Shown here: one piece after another, positions 1-7,159 of the stretch | Position numbering within the stretch: position 1 is the stretch's first letter | Layout of the letters: each line of letters starts with the position of its first letter | Assembly: GCA_963798855.1 (NCBI GenBank) | Contig: CAWCUU010000003.1 | Span: 816,718-880,717 of the forward strand | Direction of reading: 5' to 3' | DNA: 64,000 nt | Source of the DNA: CAWCUU01 sp963798855 | GTDB taxonomy: Bacteria > Gemmatimonadota > Gemmatimonadetes > Longimicrobiales > RSA9 | Translations under genes and position numbers: made by a program | Notes under the pieces: model-generated | The model's input: only the letters and a program-made list of their open reading frames with translations | Told to the model about the DNA's origin: nothing | The model's database searches: none

Positions 1-356
1 GAATAGACCATGCGCACGTCGGCCCCGGCCGCCTTCGCCTCCAGCAGCGTGCCCGTGCCGCCGGGCACGCGCAGCATGTCGCCGAAGCAGGTGAAGATCA
101 CGTCATCGCGCTGCGCGACGGCGATCCCGTCGTCCACGCGTCCCATCGGGATCACGCAGACGGGGCAGCCGGGACCGTGTACCAGCTCGACGTTGGCGGG
201 CAGCAGGTCGTCGATGCCGTAGCGGTAGATGGTGTGCGTGTGGCCGCCGCACACCTCCATGATCTTGTAGTGGCGGCCAGGCTCGACGATGTCGCGGATA
301 CGGGCGGACACCGTCTGCCCCAGTCGCGCATCGCGGAACTCGTCGACGAACTTCAT
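1..356 (-). CDS. hypD: Hydrogenase maturation factor HypD (C-terminus off the window)
   Basis: N-terminal third of HypD, the iron-sulfur scaffold that with HypC builds the Fe(CN)2CO group of NiFe-hydrogenase in the cytoplasm. The reading begins MKFVDEFRD and contains the family signatures EVCGGHTHTI and HGPGCPVCV, which carry conserved cysteines, followed by the MGRVDD segment. The start ATG at 354-356 overlaps the stop of the upstream gene by 4 bases (ATGA), implying translational coupling. Order hypF-hypC-hypC2-hypD is that of a hyp operon; hypE would be expected beyond base 1. The family assignment is certain; the gene is cut only by the window edge. Confidence 0.95.
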   Translation of the reverse strand, partial: MKFVDEFRDARLGQTVSARIRDIVEPGRHYKIMEVCGGHTHTIYRYGIDDLLPANVELVHGPGCPVCVIPMGRVDDGIAVAQRDDVIFTCFGDMLRVPGGTGTLLEAKAAGADVRMVY

Positions 357-586
357 CGCGCTTCCGACGCGGCAGTGTCCAGTCGCAGCAGCGCGGCTCC
401 CGCGTGGACGAGGAGCACGTCGCCCGGCCGCGGATCCTCCAGGAGGCCGGTCATCACCTCGCTGCGGCGACCCGCCTCGTCCTCGCAGACGGCAAGGCCA
501 TGGTCCGCGAGCGCGACCAGGCGCATGGGAACACCCTCATCCGAGCACGTCACGCAGTGGCCGTCGAAGCAGCGCGGCGCGCTCAT
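353..586 (-). CDS. HypC/HupF-family hydrogenase maturation chaperone, variant with N-terminal cysteine cluster
   Basis: A 77-residue second HypC-like protein. Unlike classical HypC it does not start MC; it opens with the cysteine/histidine cluster CFDGHCVTCSDE (residues 6-17), then the beta-barrel part typical of the HypC/HybG/HupF family (AVCEDEAG..., PGDVLLVHAG near residues 53-63). It lies between hypC and hypD with ATGA overlaps at both ends, so it is made with them. Inference: a specialised Fe(CN)2CO carrier or a partner for one hydrogenase. HypC normally uses the cysteine right after the start Met, absent here, so the mechanism must differ or one of the clustered cysteines substitutes. 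Confidence 0.82.
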   Translation of the reverse strand: MSAPRCFDGHCVTCSDEGVPMRLVALADHGLAVCEDEAGRRSEVMTGLLEDPRPGDVLLVHAGAALLRLDTAASEAR

Positions 587-864
587 TGGATCACGCTCGC
601 CTTCAGCTCCTCGAGCTCCTGCTCGTACTCGGGCCCCATCCGCTCGAGCAGCTTCAGCGTCGCCGCGGCCTCGGCCTCGTCCACCTGCGAGATCGCGAAG
701 CCGACGTGGATCAGCACCCAGTCGCCGGCGCGGACGCCACCGCCATCATCGGAGTCCAGGAGCCCGATGTTCACGGTTCGCGTGACACCGGCGACATTGA
801 CGCGCGCCAGCCGGTTGGACTCGTCGACTACCTCGACCACCTGCCCCGGAATCGCCAGGCACAT
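583..864 (-). CDS. hypC: Hydrogenase maturation chaperone HypC
   Basis: Classical HypC of 93 residues that carries the Fe(CN)2CO unit with HypD and delivers it to the hydrogenase large subunit. It begins MCLAIPGQVVEV, with the essential Cys2, and contains GDWVLIHVGFAISQVDE, the family's C-terminal signature. The ATG at 862-864 was chosen over an upstream in-frame start because MCLAIPGQ is the invariant N-terminus and is preceded by a G-rich ribosome-binding stretch. The stop overlaps the next ATG (583-586). The hairpin block at 920-1007 separates it from hypF. Confidence 0.95.
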   Translation of the reverse strand: MCLAIPGQVVEVVDESNRLARVNVAGVTRTVNIGLLDSDDGGGVRAGDWVLIHVGFAISQVDEAEAAATLKLLERMGPEYEQELEELKASVIQ

Positions 865-919
865 GGGCGGTCCCCCTCGTTCGGAGCTATCCGTGCAGCG
901 ACTTCTATGAACAACGGAA

Positions 920-1007
920 GAGGCGGGCTCCCGGCTATCGGAAGACCGCCTCGTCACGTAGATCCTGACCATGAAAGAGGCGGCTCTCCGGGGAGAGTCC
1001 GCCTCTT
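920..1007. promoter_or_regulatory. Paired hairpins sharing the same arm, between hypF and hypC
   Basis: Two inverted repeats stand side by side in the 233-base hypF-hypC gap. The first pairs GAGGCGG (920-926) with CCGCCTC (946-952). The second pairs AAGAGGCGG (975-983) with CCGCCTCTT (999-1007) and CTCTCC (984-989) with GGAGAG (992-997), a 15-bp stem with one bulge and a 2-base loop. Because the outer arms are identical, the left arm of the first can also pair with the right arm of the second, giving mutually exclusive folds. There is no T-run, so this is not a standard terminator. It could be an attenuator, RNA-stability or processing site that sets hypCD relative to hypF. Confidence 0.6.
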
Positions 1008-1097
1008 CGCGCACCTATGTCTCTGCTGATGGGCCGCTCATGCATTCATTGGGCCATGCACGGGCGCTGTCAAGTCGCTGTCGCGCGCCTTCCTCTG

Positions 1098-3506
1098 TCA
1101 GCCTGCATCGGCCCCACTCTCGTTTCCGCCGGCCACGGCCGCCGCCACTGCCGCCTGCCCGTAGGAAATGCCGCCATCGTTCGGCGGCAGCCTCTCCGGC
1201 AGCAGCACGCGCAGCCCCTCCCGCCGCAGAGCCGAAGCCGTGCGCTCCAGCAGCAGCCGGTTCTGGAACACCCCTCCGGAAAGCACGACCGTCCGCACGC
1301 CGCGCTCGTCGGCGATCGCGAGACAGGCGCGCACGGTGCCGTCCGCGACGCCGTTGTGGAAGCGCGCCGAGACCGCGCCGGCCGGCGCGCCGCGCCCGAC
1401 GTCGTCCAGCACCTCGCGCAGCAGCGGCTTCGGGTCGAGCACCAGAGAGCCCGCCCCGGCGCCGCTCCCCGCGCCCGCTCGCGCGACCGCCATGCGGTAA
1501 GCCGTCCGCTCGTCGGGATCGGCCGCGCGCTCCAGCTCGATCGCGGCCTGCCCCTCGTAGCTGACGCGCGCGCGCACGCCGCACAGCGCCGAGACGGCGT
1601 CGAAGAGGCGCCCCATGCTCGACGTGATCGGCGCGGACAGGCCCGAGCGGGCGAGCGAAGCGACGATCTCCCATTGCCGCGGGTCCACGTCGCCGCGGAG
1701 CCCGCGCGGGATGGCCGGTGCGGCATCGGCCGGGGCGGGGCTCGCCTCGGCCCGGTTGCCGGCTTCCGCCTCCAGCTCGCAGATCCACGCGCACGCCATC
1801 CGCCACGGCTCGCGGATCGCGGCTTCTCCACCCGGAAGCCGAGCGGTGCCGAGGTGGCCGACGCGCTCGAAACCGCGCAGATCGCCGAGCAGCAGCTCGC
1901 CGCCCCAGACCGTGCCGTCCGTGCCGTAGCCGGTCCCGTCGTAGATCACGCCGAGCGCCGGACCGCTCTCGCGGTGCTCGGCCAGGCACGCGGCCAGGTG
2001 CGCGTGATGGTGCTGCACGCCGACCGGCACGAGGTCGCTCCGCTCGAGCGCGTATTTCGTGGACAGGTACTCCGGATGCAGATCGTGAGCGACGAGTCGC
2101 GGCCGCAGCCGGAACAGCTTCAGGAAGTGCTCGATGCCGTCGGTGAACGAGCACAGCGTCTCGTAGTTCTCCAGGTCGCCGATGTGGTGGCTGACGATCG
2201 CCTTATGCCCCTCGGCGATGCAGAAGGTGCTCTTCAGCTCGGCGCCGGTCGCGAGCAGCGGCGGCGCGGCGACCGGCAGCTCGAGCGGGGCGGGGACCCA
2301 TCCGCGCGAGCGCCGCAGCAGCATCGGCCGCGGTGCGTCGCCCTCGATTTCCACGAGGCGCAAGACCGAGTCGTCGGTACGCATGTGGATCGGCCGATCG
2401 TGGACGAGGAAGCCGTCCGCGATCGTGCGGAGGCGCTCGAGCGCATCCGCATCCTCGTAGGCGATCGGCTCATCGGACACGTTCCCGCTGGTCATCACGA
2501 GCGGCACGCCGGTATCCGCCAGCAACAGGTGGTGCAGCGGCGAGTAGGGCAGCATCACCCCCAGCTCGCGCGCGCCGGGAGCGACGGACGCGGCAACCCG
2601 CGCGTCGGCGCGGCGTCGCGCCAGCACGATCGGGCGCTCCGTGGAGCGCAGCAGCGCCTCTTCCCCGGCAGCGAGCTCGACGAGCCCGCGCGCCGCCTCC
2701 ACGTCCGGCGCCATCAACGCGAACGGCTTCTCCTCCCGGTGCTTCGCCGATCGCAGCCGCGCGACGACCACCTCGTCGTCCGCGCGGCACGCCAGGTGGT
2801 AGCCGCCGATCCCCTTCACCGCGAGGATCTCGCCCGCGAGCAGTCGCCGCGCCGCGAGCGCGATCGCGTCCTCGCCGGTGACCTCGCCGGGCGACGTCGC
2901 CCCGGCGTGCGCGTCGCGCAGGGCGACCCTCGGACCGCAAACGGGGCACGCGTTCGGCTGCGCGTGGAAGCGACGGCTGGACGGGTCTTCGTACTCGGCG
3001 CGGCACCGCTCGCACATCGTGAAGCCGGCCATCGTCGTCGAGGGGCGATCGTACGGCGTGTCCAGGACGATCGTGAAGCGTGGGCCGCAGTCGGTGCAGT
3101 TGATGAACGGATAGCGGTAGCGGCGGTCGGTCGGATCGAAGAGCTCCGACAGACACGCGTCGCAGGTTGCGGTGTCCGGCGTGATCGGCGTCGGCGCGCC
3201 GTGGCCCGGCTCGCTCGCGACGATCTCGAAGCCCCTCCCTCCGCGGGGCGCCCGGTCGACGACCTCGATCGCCTCGATGCGCGCGAGCGGCGGCGCTTCC
3301 GCCCGCAGCCGGCGCAGCAACTCGTCCAGCCGGTCTGCGCCGGCCTCCGCCTCCAGCAGCACGCCCTCGTCGTCGTTCAGCACGAAGCCGCTGACGCCGA
3401 GCGCGCGGGCGAGGCGGTAGACGTACGGACGGAAGCCGACTCCCTGCACAGTTCCGCGTACGCGCACCCGCACCCGGCGCAGCCGCCGATCCTTGTCCGC
3501 GATCAT
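1098..3506 (-). CDS. hypF: Carbamoyltransferase HypF
   Basis: HypF makes the thiocarbamate on HypE that becomes the cyanide ligands of the NiFe site. All four domains are visible in about 802 residues: acylphosphatase (VRGTVQGVGFRPYVYRLA, near residue 18), two zinc-finger-like C-x2-C pairs (about 115-190, CDAC, CTDCGP, CERC, CPVCGP), a YrdC-like domain (KGIGGYHLAC) and a Kae1-like C-terminal domain with the metal motif HHHAH. The length is normal for the family. ATG 3504-3506 is preferred over a TTG 12 codons upstream because the acylphosphatase domain starts shortly after it. It is the first gene of the hyp cluster on this strand. Confidence 0.96.
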   Translation of the reverse strand: MIADKDRRLRRVRVRVRGTVQGVGFRPYVYRLARALGVSGFVLNDDEGVLLEAEAGADRLDELLRRLRAEAPPLARIEAIEVVDRAPRGGRGFEIVASEPGHGAPTPITPDTATCDACLSELFDPTDRRYRYPFINCTDCGPRFTIVLDTPYDRPSTTMAGFTMCERCRAEYEDPSSRRFHAQPNACPVCGPRVALRDAHAGATSPGEVTGEDAIALAARRLLAGEILAVKGIGGYHLACRADDEVVVARLRSAKHREEKPFALMAPDVEAARGLVELAAGEEALLRSTERPIVLARRRADARVAASVAPGARELGVMLPYSPLHHLLLADTGVPLVMTSGNVSDEPIAYEDADALERLRTIADGFLVHDRPIHMRTDDSVLRLVEIEGDAPRPMLLRRSRGWVPAPLELPVAAPPLLATGAELKSTFCIAEGHKAIVSHHIGDLENYETLCSFTDGIEHFLKLFRLRPRLVAHDLHPEYLSTKYALERSDLVPVGVQHHHAHLAACLAEHRESGPALGVIYDGTGYGTDGTVWGGELLLGDLRGFERVGHLGTARLPGGEAAIREPWRMACAWICELEAEAGNRAEASPAPADAAPAIPRGLRGDVDPRQWEIVASLARSGLSAPITSSMGRLFDAVSALCGVRARVSYEGQAAIELERAADPDERTAYRMAVARAGAGSGAGAGSLVLDPKPLLREVLDDVGRGAPAGAVSARFHNGVADGTVRACLAIADERGVRTVVLSGGVFQNRLLLERTASALRREGLRVLLPERLPPNDGGISYGQAAVAAAVAGGNESGADAG

Positions 3507-3890
3507 GTCCGAGAAATGCCGCGTGCGATGCGGCGGGCGCAAGCCGGCGCGAGAATCGGAGCGTCATCCGGTCGTCGCGTCGGCTCGCGCTGGGGCGCGG
3601 CGTCGAGTCGCGCCCGGGCGCGCCGGCGAGTCGCGGCCGGCCGCGGCGCCCGAGCCGGAACCAGGCGCGCCGGCGAGTCGGCACCGGTTAACCATGCCAA
3701 CTACCTGAGCATCTTATAAATCCTTCTGCGACATACAGATGCTGGCCATGACATCGGTTAACGATGTGAAACGGCTCCGAGCCCGCCCACGCCGTAGCTC
3801 CAACGGTCTGGAAGCTCGTACCGGGACGGCCCGGCCGCTTCGGCGTCGACGTCCGGCTCCCGCGACGCCGCGTACGTGCGAACTCCAGCC
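3507..3890. other. Upstream region of hypF with dyad and direct repeats
   Basis: No gene seen. It holds two copies of a 16-base GC-rich direct repeat (gcgcgccggcgagtcg, near 3617 and 3669), and a short AT-rich patch around 3690-3725 with TATAAG on the minus strand (near 3711-3716), a plausible -10 element for the hyp operon. A near-perfect dyad, ACATCGGTTAACGATGT, lies at 3751-3767 and a second GGTTAAC at about 3687, which could be a regulator site. No clear -35 was found. Confidence 0.35.
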
Positions 3891-5225
3891 CTACTCGAGG
3901 ATCAGGTAGCGGCGCGGCGAAGCGACCTTCTTGCCGTGCGACGCCGGCACGTCCTGGCCGATCGTCCCGGTGAACGTCGCCGCCGCGCCGGCGCCGGACC
4001 TGCCGCTGCACCCCTCCGGCCGCGCGCCGACCACCCACACGGCCGCGCCGTACGCCTCCAGCTGCCACGCCTCTGCCCCGCTCGGAGCGGCACCATCGGC
4101 CGACTTCGCCGATTCGCGCAGGCACACCCCGGACACCTGCACCCGGGTCCCCGTCGCGACGTCCGACTCCAGCAGCTCCCGTACGGTCATCGACACGGGC
4201 ACCGCGGCCGAGTCCGTCCCCGCCGACTCCTCCTCCACCTGGGCCGGAACCGGCTGCGGCTTGGGAGTCGAATCGCCGGGCTTCTCCGCCTTGCCAGGTT
4301 TCTTCGCCTTGTCCGCCTGGCTCGCGTTCCCCGCCTTACCCGACTTGCTCGCGGCGCTGGAGGACTTCTCCGGCTCGGCCTTGCCCGGCTCCGCCCTGGC
4401 CGTGTCGGCCGAGGATTCCTCGGCATCGTCGGACTTCCCGTTGGTCGAAGCCTTCTCCGCCTTGGCGTCGTCCGACTTCCCGTTGGTCGAAGGCTTCCCC
4501 GCCTTGGCGTCGTCCAGCTTACCCTTCGCCTCCACCTGCCCATTCGCGACAGCGTTTTCCGTCTTCGACTGACCCTTGTCGCGGGAGGCCGCGGCCTTTT
4601 CATCCTTCGCGGCCGGCTTCCCCGTATCCGTCGGCTTCCCCTTTAACGCCTTGGTGTCGTTCGCGTCCGCACCCTGACCGTGGTCCGGAGCGTCGCCCCG
4701 CCCGTGCGGCTCGTCGGCCTTCCCGTGATCAACCGCGTCGGACTTTCCATGCTCGGCCGCATCGGCCTTCCCATGGGGCTCATCCGCCTTCCCATGGGTC
4801 TCATCCGCTTTGCCGTGCGGCTCATCCGCCTTGCCGTGCGGCTCATCCGCCTTGCCGTGCGGCTCATCCGCCTTGCCGTGGGCCTCGTCCGCCTTGCCGT
4901 GCGCCTCATCGGCCTTGCCGTGCGGCTCGTCCGCCTTGCCGTGCGGCTCGTCCGCCTTTCCGTGTGGCTCGTCCGACTTGCCGTGTGGCTCGTCCGACTT
5001 GCCGTGTGGCTCGTCGGACTTGCCGGGATCGGCCACGGCGACGGTCGACACCGTGTCGAGCGCTTCCGCGGGAGTCAGGGCGCCAGGAGTGGGCTTCGTG
5101 GAGGTGACCGCGGAATCCTGCACCGCTGCGACCGGTGCGACCGGCGCCACGGGTGCAGGCACCACGGTGATCGAGCATCCCCCAATGGCGATGGCCATCG
5201 CGAGGATGGAGAGGACCCTCGTCAT
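3891..5225 (-). CDS. Lipoprotein with histidine-rich 7-residue repeats and a C-terminal OB-like domain
   Basis: A 444-residue exported lipoprotein: MTRVLSILAMAIAIGGC is a short signal with lipobox cysteine 17. Residues 68-184 are about 16 copies, some degenerate, of a 7-residue unit GKADEPH/GKSDEPH, giving a long hydrophilic stretch with one histidine per turn of repeat. A Lys/Ala/Ser/Asp-rich low-complexity linker follows to about residue 340, then a folded-looking domain (VRELLESDVATGTRVQVSGV ... FTGTIGQDVP ... YLILE) that resembles an OB-fold with two cysteines. Nothing identifies a known family. It lies upstream of hypF on the same strand, so nickel binding by the histidines is an attractive but untested idea. 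Confidence 0.75.
   Translation of the reverse strand: MTRVLSILAMAIAIGGCSITVVPAPVAPVAPVAAVQDSAVTSTKPTPGALTPAEALDTVSTVAVADPGKSDEPHGKSDEPHGKSDEPHGKADEPHGKADEPHGKADEAHGKADEAHGKADEPHGKADEPHGKADEPHGKADETHGKADEPHGKADAAEHGKSDAVDHGKADEPHGRGDAPDHGQGADANDTKALKGKPTDTGKPAAKDEKAAASRDKGQSKTENAVANGQVEAKGKLDDAKAGKPSTNGKSDDAKAEKASTNGKSDDAEESSADTARAEPGKAEPEKSSSAASKSGKAGNASQADKAKKPGKAEKPGDSTPKPQPVPAQVEEESAGTDSAAVPVSMTVRELLESDVATGTRVQVSGVCLRESAKSADGAAPSGAEAWQLEAYGAAVWVVGARPEGCSGRSGAGAAATFTGTIGQDVPASHGKKVASPRRYLILE
4674..5024 (-). repeat. 21-bp coding tandem repeat (GKADEPH unit)
   Basis: About 16 in-frame 21-bp units encode GKSDEPH, GKADEPH, GKADEAH, GKADETH and more divergent forms at the downstream end. The period is a multiple of three, so copy-number change alters repeat length without breaking the frame. 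The central copies are nearly identical at DNA level, indicating recent expansion or homogenisation. Confidence 0.9.
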
Positions 5226-5357
5226 CGTCTCCGTCCTTTTGACTGGTTGTCGCTGTCGGGGAGGCCCTGGGCCGGGACGCGACGTTCGCGGACGTCGCTA
5301 CGGGAAGAGACACAAGAATACGCCGGAATGTTCCACGACGGAAGATTCTTTCCCGTG

Positions 5358-6366
5358 CTACCTCCGCTCCGTGCCGGCGCCTCGGGACGCAACGGTCGCA
5401 ATCGCGTCGGCCAGCACGGGCACGAGCGCGACAGGGATGTCATGCCCCATGCCGGGCACCAGGCGGAACTCCGCCTGCGGGATGCTCGTCGCGACTTCCC
5501 GGGCTCCCTGGACGGACACCAGCGGATCGTCTGCACCCTGGATCACGACTGCCGGTACGCGCACTCGTCGCAGCGCCTCCCGTCGATCCTGGTAATGTGC
5601 GACAGCCACGGCTGCCTGCTGGCGGGCCAACCCCGCGGGATCATAGGCGCGGCGAATACTCCGCTCGACCTGCCGGCGGATGGCTTGCTCGTCTGTCGGA
5701 TAGTCCGGGCTGCTCAGAGCCTGGCGTATACGCACCCGGTAGGCCACGACCTCCGCAAGATCGTCACCGGGCGGCGGCGTCCCGGCCAATGCGAAGACGT
5801 CCGGCTTCGCAACCAGCGGGAGCGCCGGATTCCCGGATCCGGCCATCAGGGAAGTCAGCGACAGTACATGATCGGGATCGTGGATCGCGATCAGCTGCGC
5901 AACCGCGCCGCCTTGCGAAGCCCCCACGACATGGGCCGCCTCGATTCCAAGCGCATCCAGCAGGTCGACGGCATCCTCGGCCATGTCCCCGAGCGTGTAG
6001 GCCAGCGGCGGAGGCATATCCTCCTCCCCCGCTCGCTGGAGTGCGGCCCAGTTCGGGAGGCCGGCGGAATCGAGAATGGGTCGACAAGCCCACATCGCGA
6101 CTATCGAAACGTACGACGCGGTAGCCGCGGTCCACGAGCTCGCGAACCAGCTCGATCGGCCAGTCGATCAGCTGATCTCCCGTCCCGCCAATGAGCAGGA
6201 TCGTCTCGCGGTTCGTCGGGCCGAAGCTCTCGTACGCCAGGGTGATTCCGTTGGCGTCCACCGTGCCTGTTGAGACGTCTTCGTCTTCGCGCGCGTGGGA
6301 CTCGCCGGACGAGGCGCACCCGGCCGTGAGCACCACCGCCGCTGCGATCATCGCGAATGCTTTCAC
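5358..6366 (-). CDS. Alpha/beta-hydrolase lipoprotein, frame broken once
   Basis: A secreted alpha/beta-hydrolase read in two frames. The upstream part has a lipobox signal (VVLTAGCAS) and the N-terminal core (GITLAYESFGPTNRETILL, RVVRFDSRDVGLSTH). The downstream part has the nucleophile elbow GASQGGAVAQ, the acid segment GADDPLVS and the histidine segment GMGHDIP. The frames join at about 6080 where removal of one base restores STH-LDSAGLPNW, the usual continuation. Substrate unknown. GTG at 6364-6366 just after the XRE stop is preferred; GTG 6376-6378 is the alternative. It is the last gene of a three-gene unit with the XRE regulator and membrane protein. Confidence 0.8.
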
Positions 6367-6367
6367 A

Positions 6368-6577
6368 TCACCCCCCACTCTCTGCCTCGTCGGGAAGGAA
6401 CACCTCGTCCACCCGAACGTCGAATAGCGTCGCGAGTCGAAACGCCAGCGACAGCCGCGGGTCGAAGTGCCCCTTCTCGATCGAGATGATCGTCTGTCGC
6501 GTCACCCCGGCGCGCTCTCCGCATTCCTCCTGCGACAGCCCCGCCTCCAGCCGTAGCTCACGCACGCGGTTCCTCAC
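6368..6577 (-). CDS. XRE-family transcriptional regulator (69 aa)
   Basis: A minimal Cro/C1-type helix-turn-helix protein: VRELRLEAGLSQEECGERAG, VTRQTIISIEKGHFDPRLSL, then a short tail ending VDEVFLPDE. This single-domain form is usually paired with a small membrane protein, as here: its start at 6577 directly abuts the stop of the upstream gene at 6578. The likely role is repression or activation of its own small operon. No ligand domain. Confidence 0.88.
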   Translation of the reverse strand: MRNRVRELRLEAGLSQEECGERAGVTRQTIISIEKGHFDPRLSLAFRLATLFDVRVDEVFLPDEAESGG

Positions 6578-6964
6578 CTATCGCTCCCGTCGGCGCGAGA
6601 GGAGGTAACGTCCGCCCGCATCCAGGAGTCCCAACGCGACGAACGCCTGCAGCGGCACATCCCCCATTCCTAGCACGTACCTCGCCCCGAGGGCGAGCGC
6701 CATCGCCGTCACGAGGTCGACGAAGGCCGCCGCCGTCGCACGCTCCAGCCATCGGGACTCGACGGTGTCCTCCGGATGCCGCGGGCCCTTGCCGGGATCT
6801 GGAAAGAGTGCCGCCAGTGACGAGTAGGCGATCAGGAAGAAGCTGACTCCGAACACCACGAACGTGAGCAGCCAATCCTCTCCCGTCCCTGCGGCCGCGA
6901 GGAACGACGCGCCGAGCGTGACCACGACGCTCGCTCCAACGAGTACACCCTGTCTGCGTTTCAT
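6578..6964 (-). CDS. Small four-helix membrane protein next to XRE regulator
   Basis: 128 residues with predicted membrane helices near residues 8-25 (VLVGASVVVTLGASFLAAA), 31-52 (LLTFVVFGVSFFLIAYSSLA), 75-97 and 103-118, separated by a loop PDPGKGPRHPEDTVE and ending in a positive RRRER tail. The pattern matches small membrane proteins that co-occur with single-domain XRE regulators, but no family name is secure. First gene of the unit; the upstream interval to the divergent DUF5916 gene (6965-7159) must hold both promoters. Confidence 0.75.
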   Translation of the reverse strand: MKRRQGVLVGASVVVTLGASFLAAAGTGEDWLLTFVVFGVSFFLIAYSSLAALFPDPGKGPRHPEDTVESRWLERATAAAFVDLVTAMALALGARYVLGMGDVPLQAFVALGLLDAGGRYLLSRRRER

Positions 6965-7159
6965 CGTTCAGCGGGTCCGAAGGACTGTAAAACTTCTCTG
7001 ACATCAACCTACCCACACCGGTCATGGATGTCAAGGAAGTATTACATCAACCCCGCGATCGGGGTGCGCGGCAGGACCTGGCGACCCACCTTCTGCAACC
7101 ATTCCTCTCCGGAGTCGGTCCAACGGGGTAATTCGCGACCCGAACGGAGAGCTCCCCCA

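Noticed and set aside
1017..3719. 900-codon open frame on the plus strand
   Set aside because: Antisense shadow of hypF; high GC keeps the opposite frame open and the product is Arg/Ala-rich without motifs.
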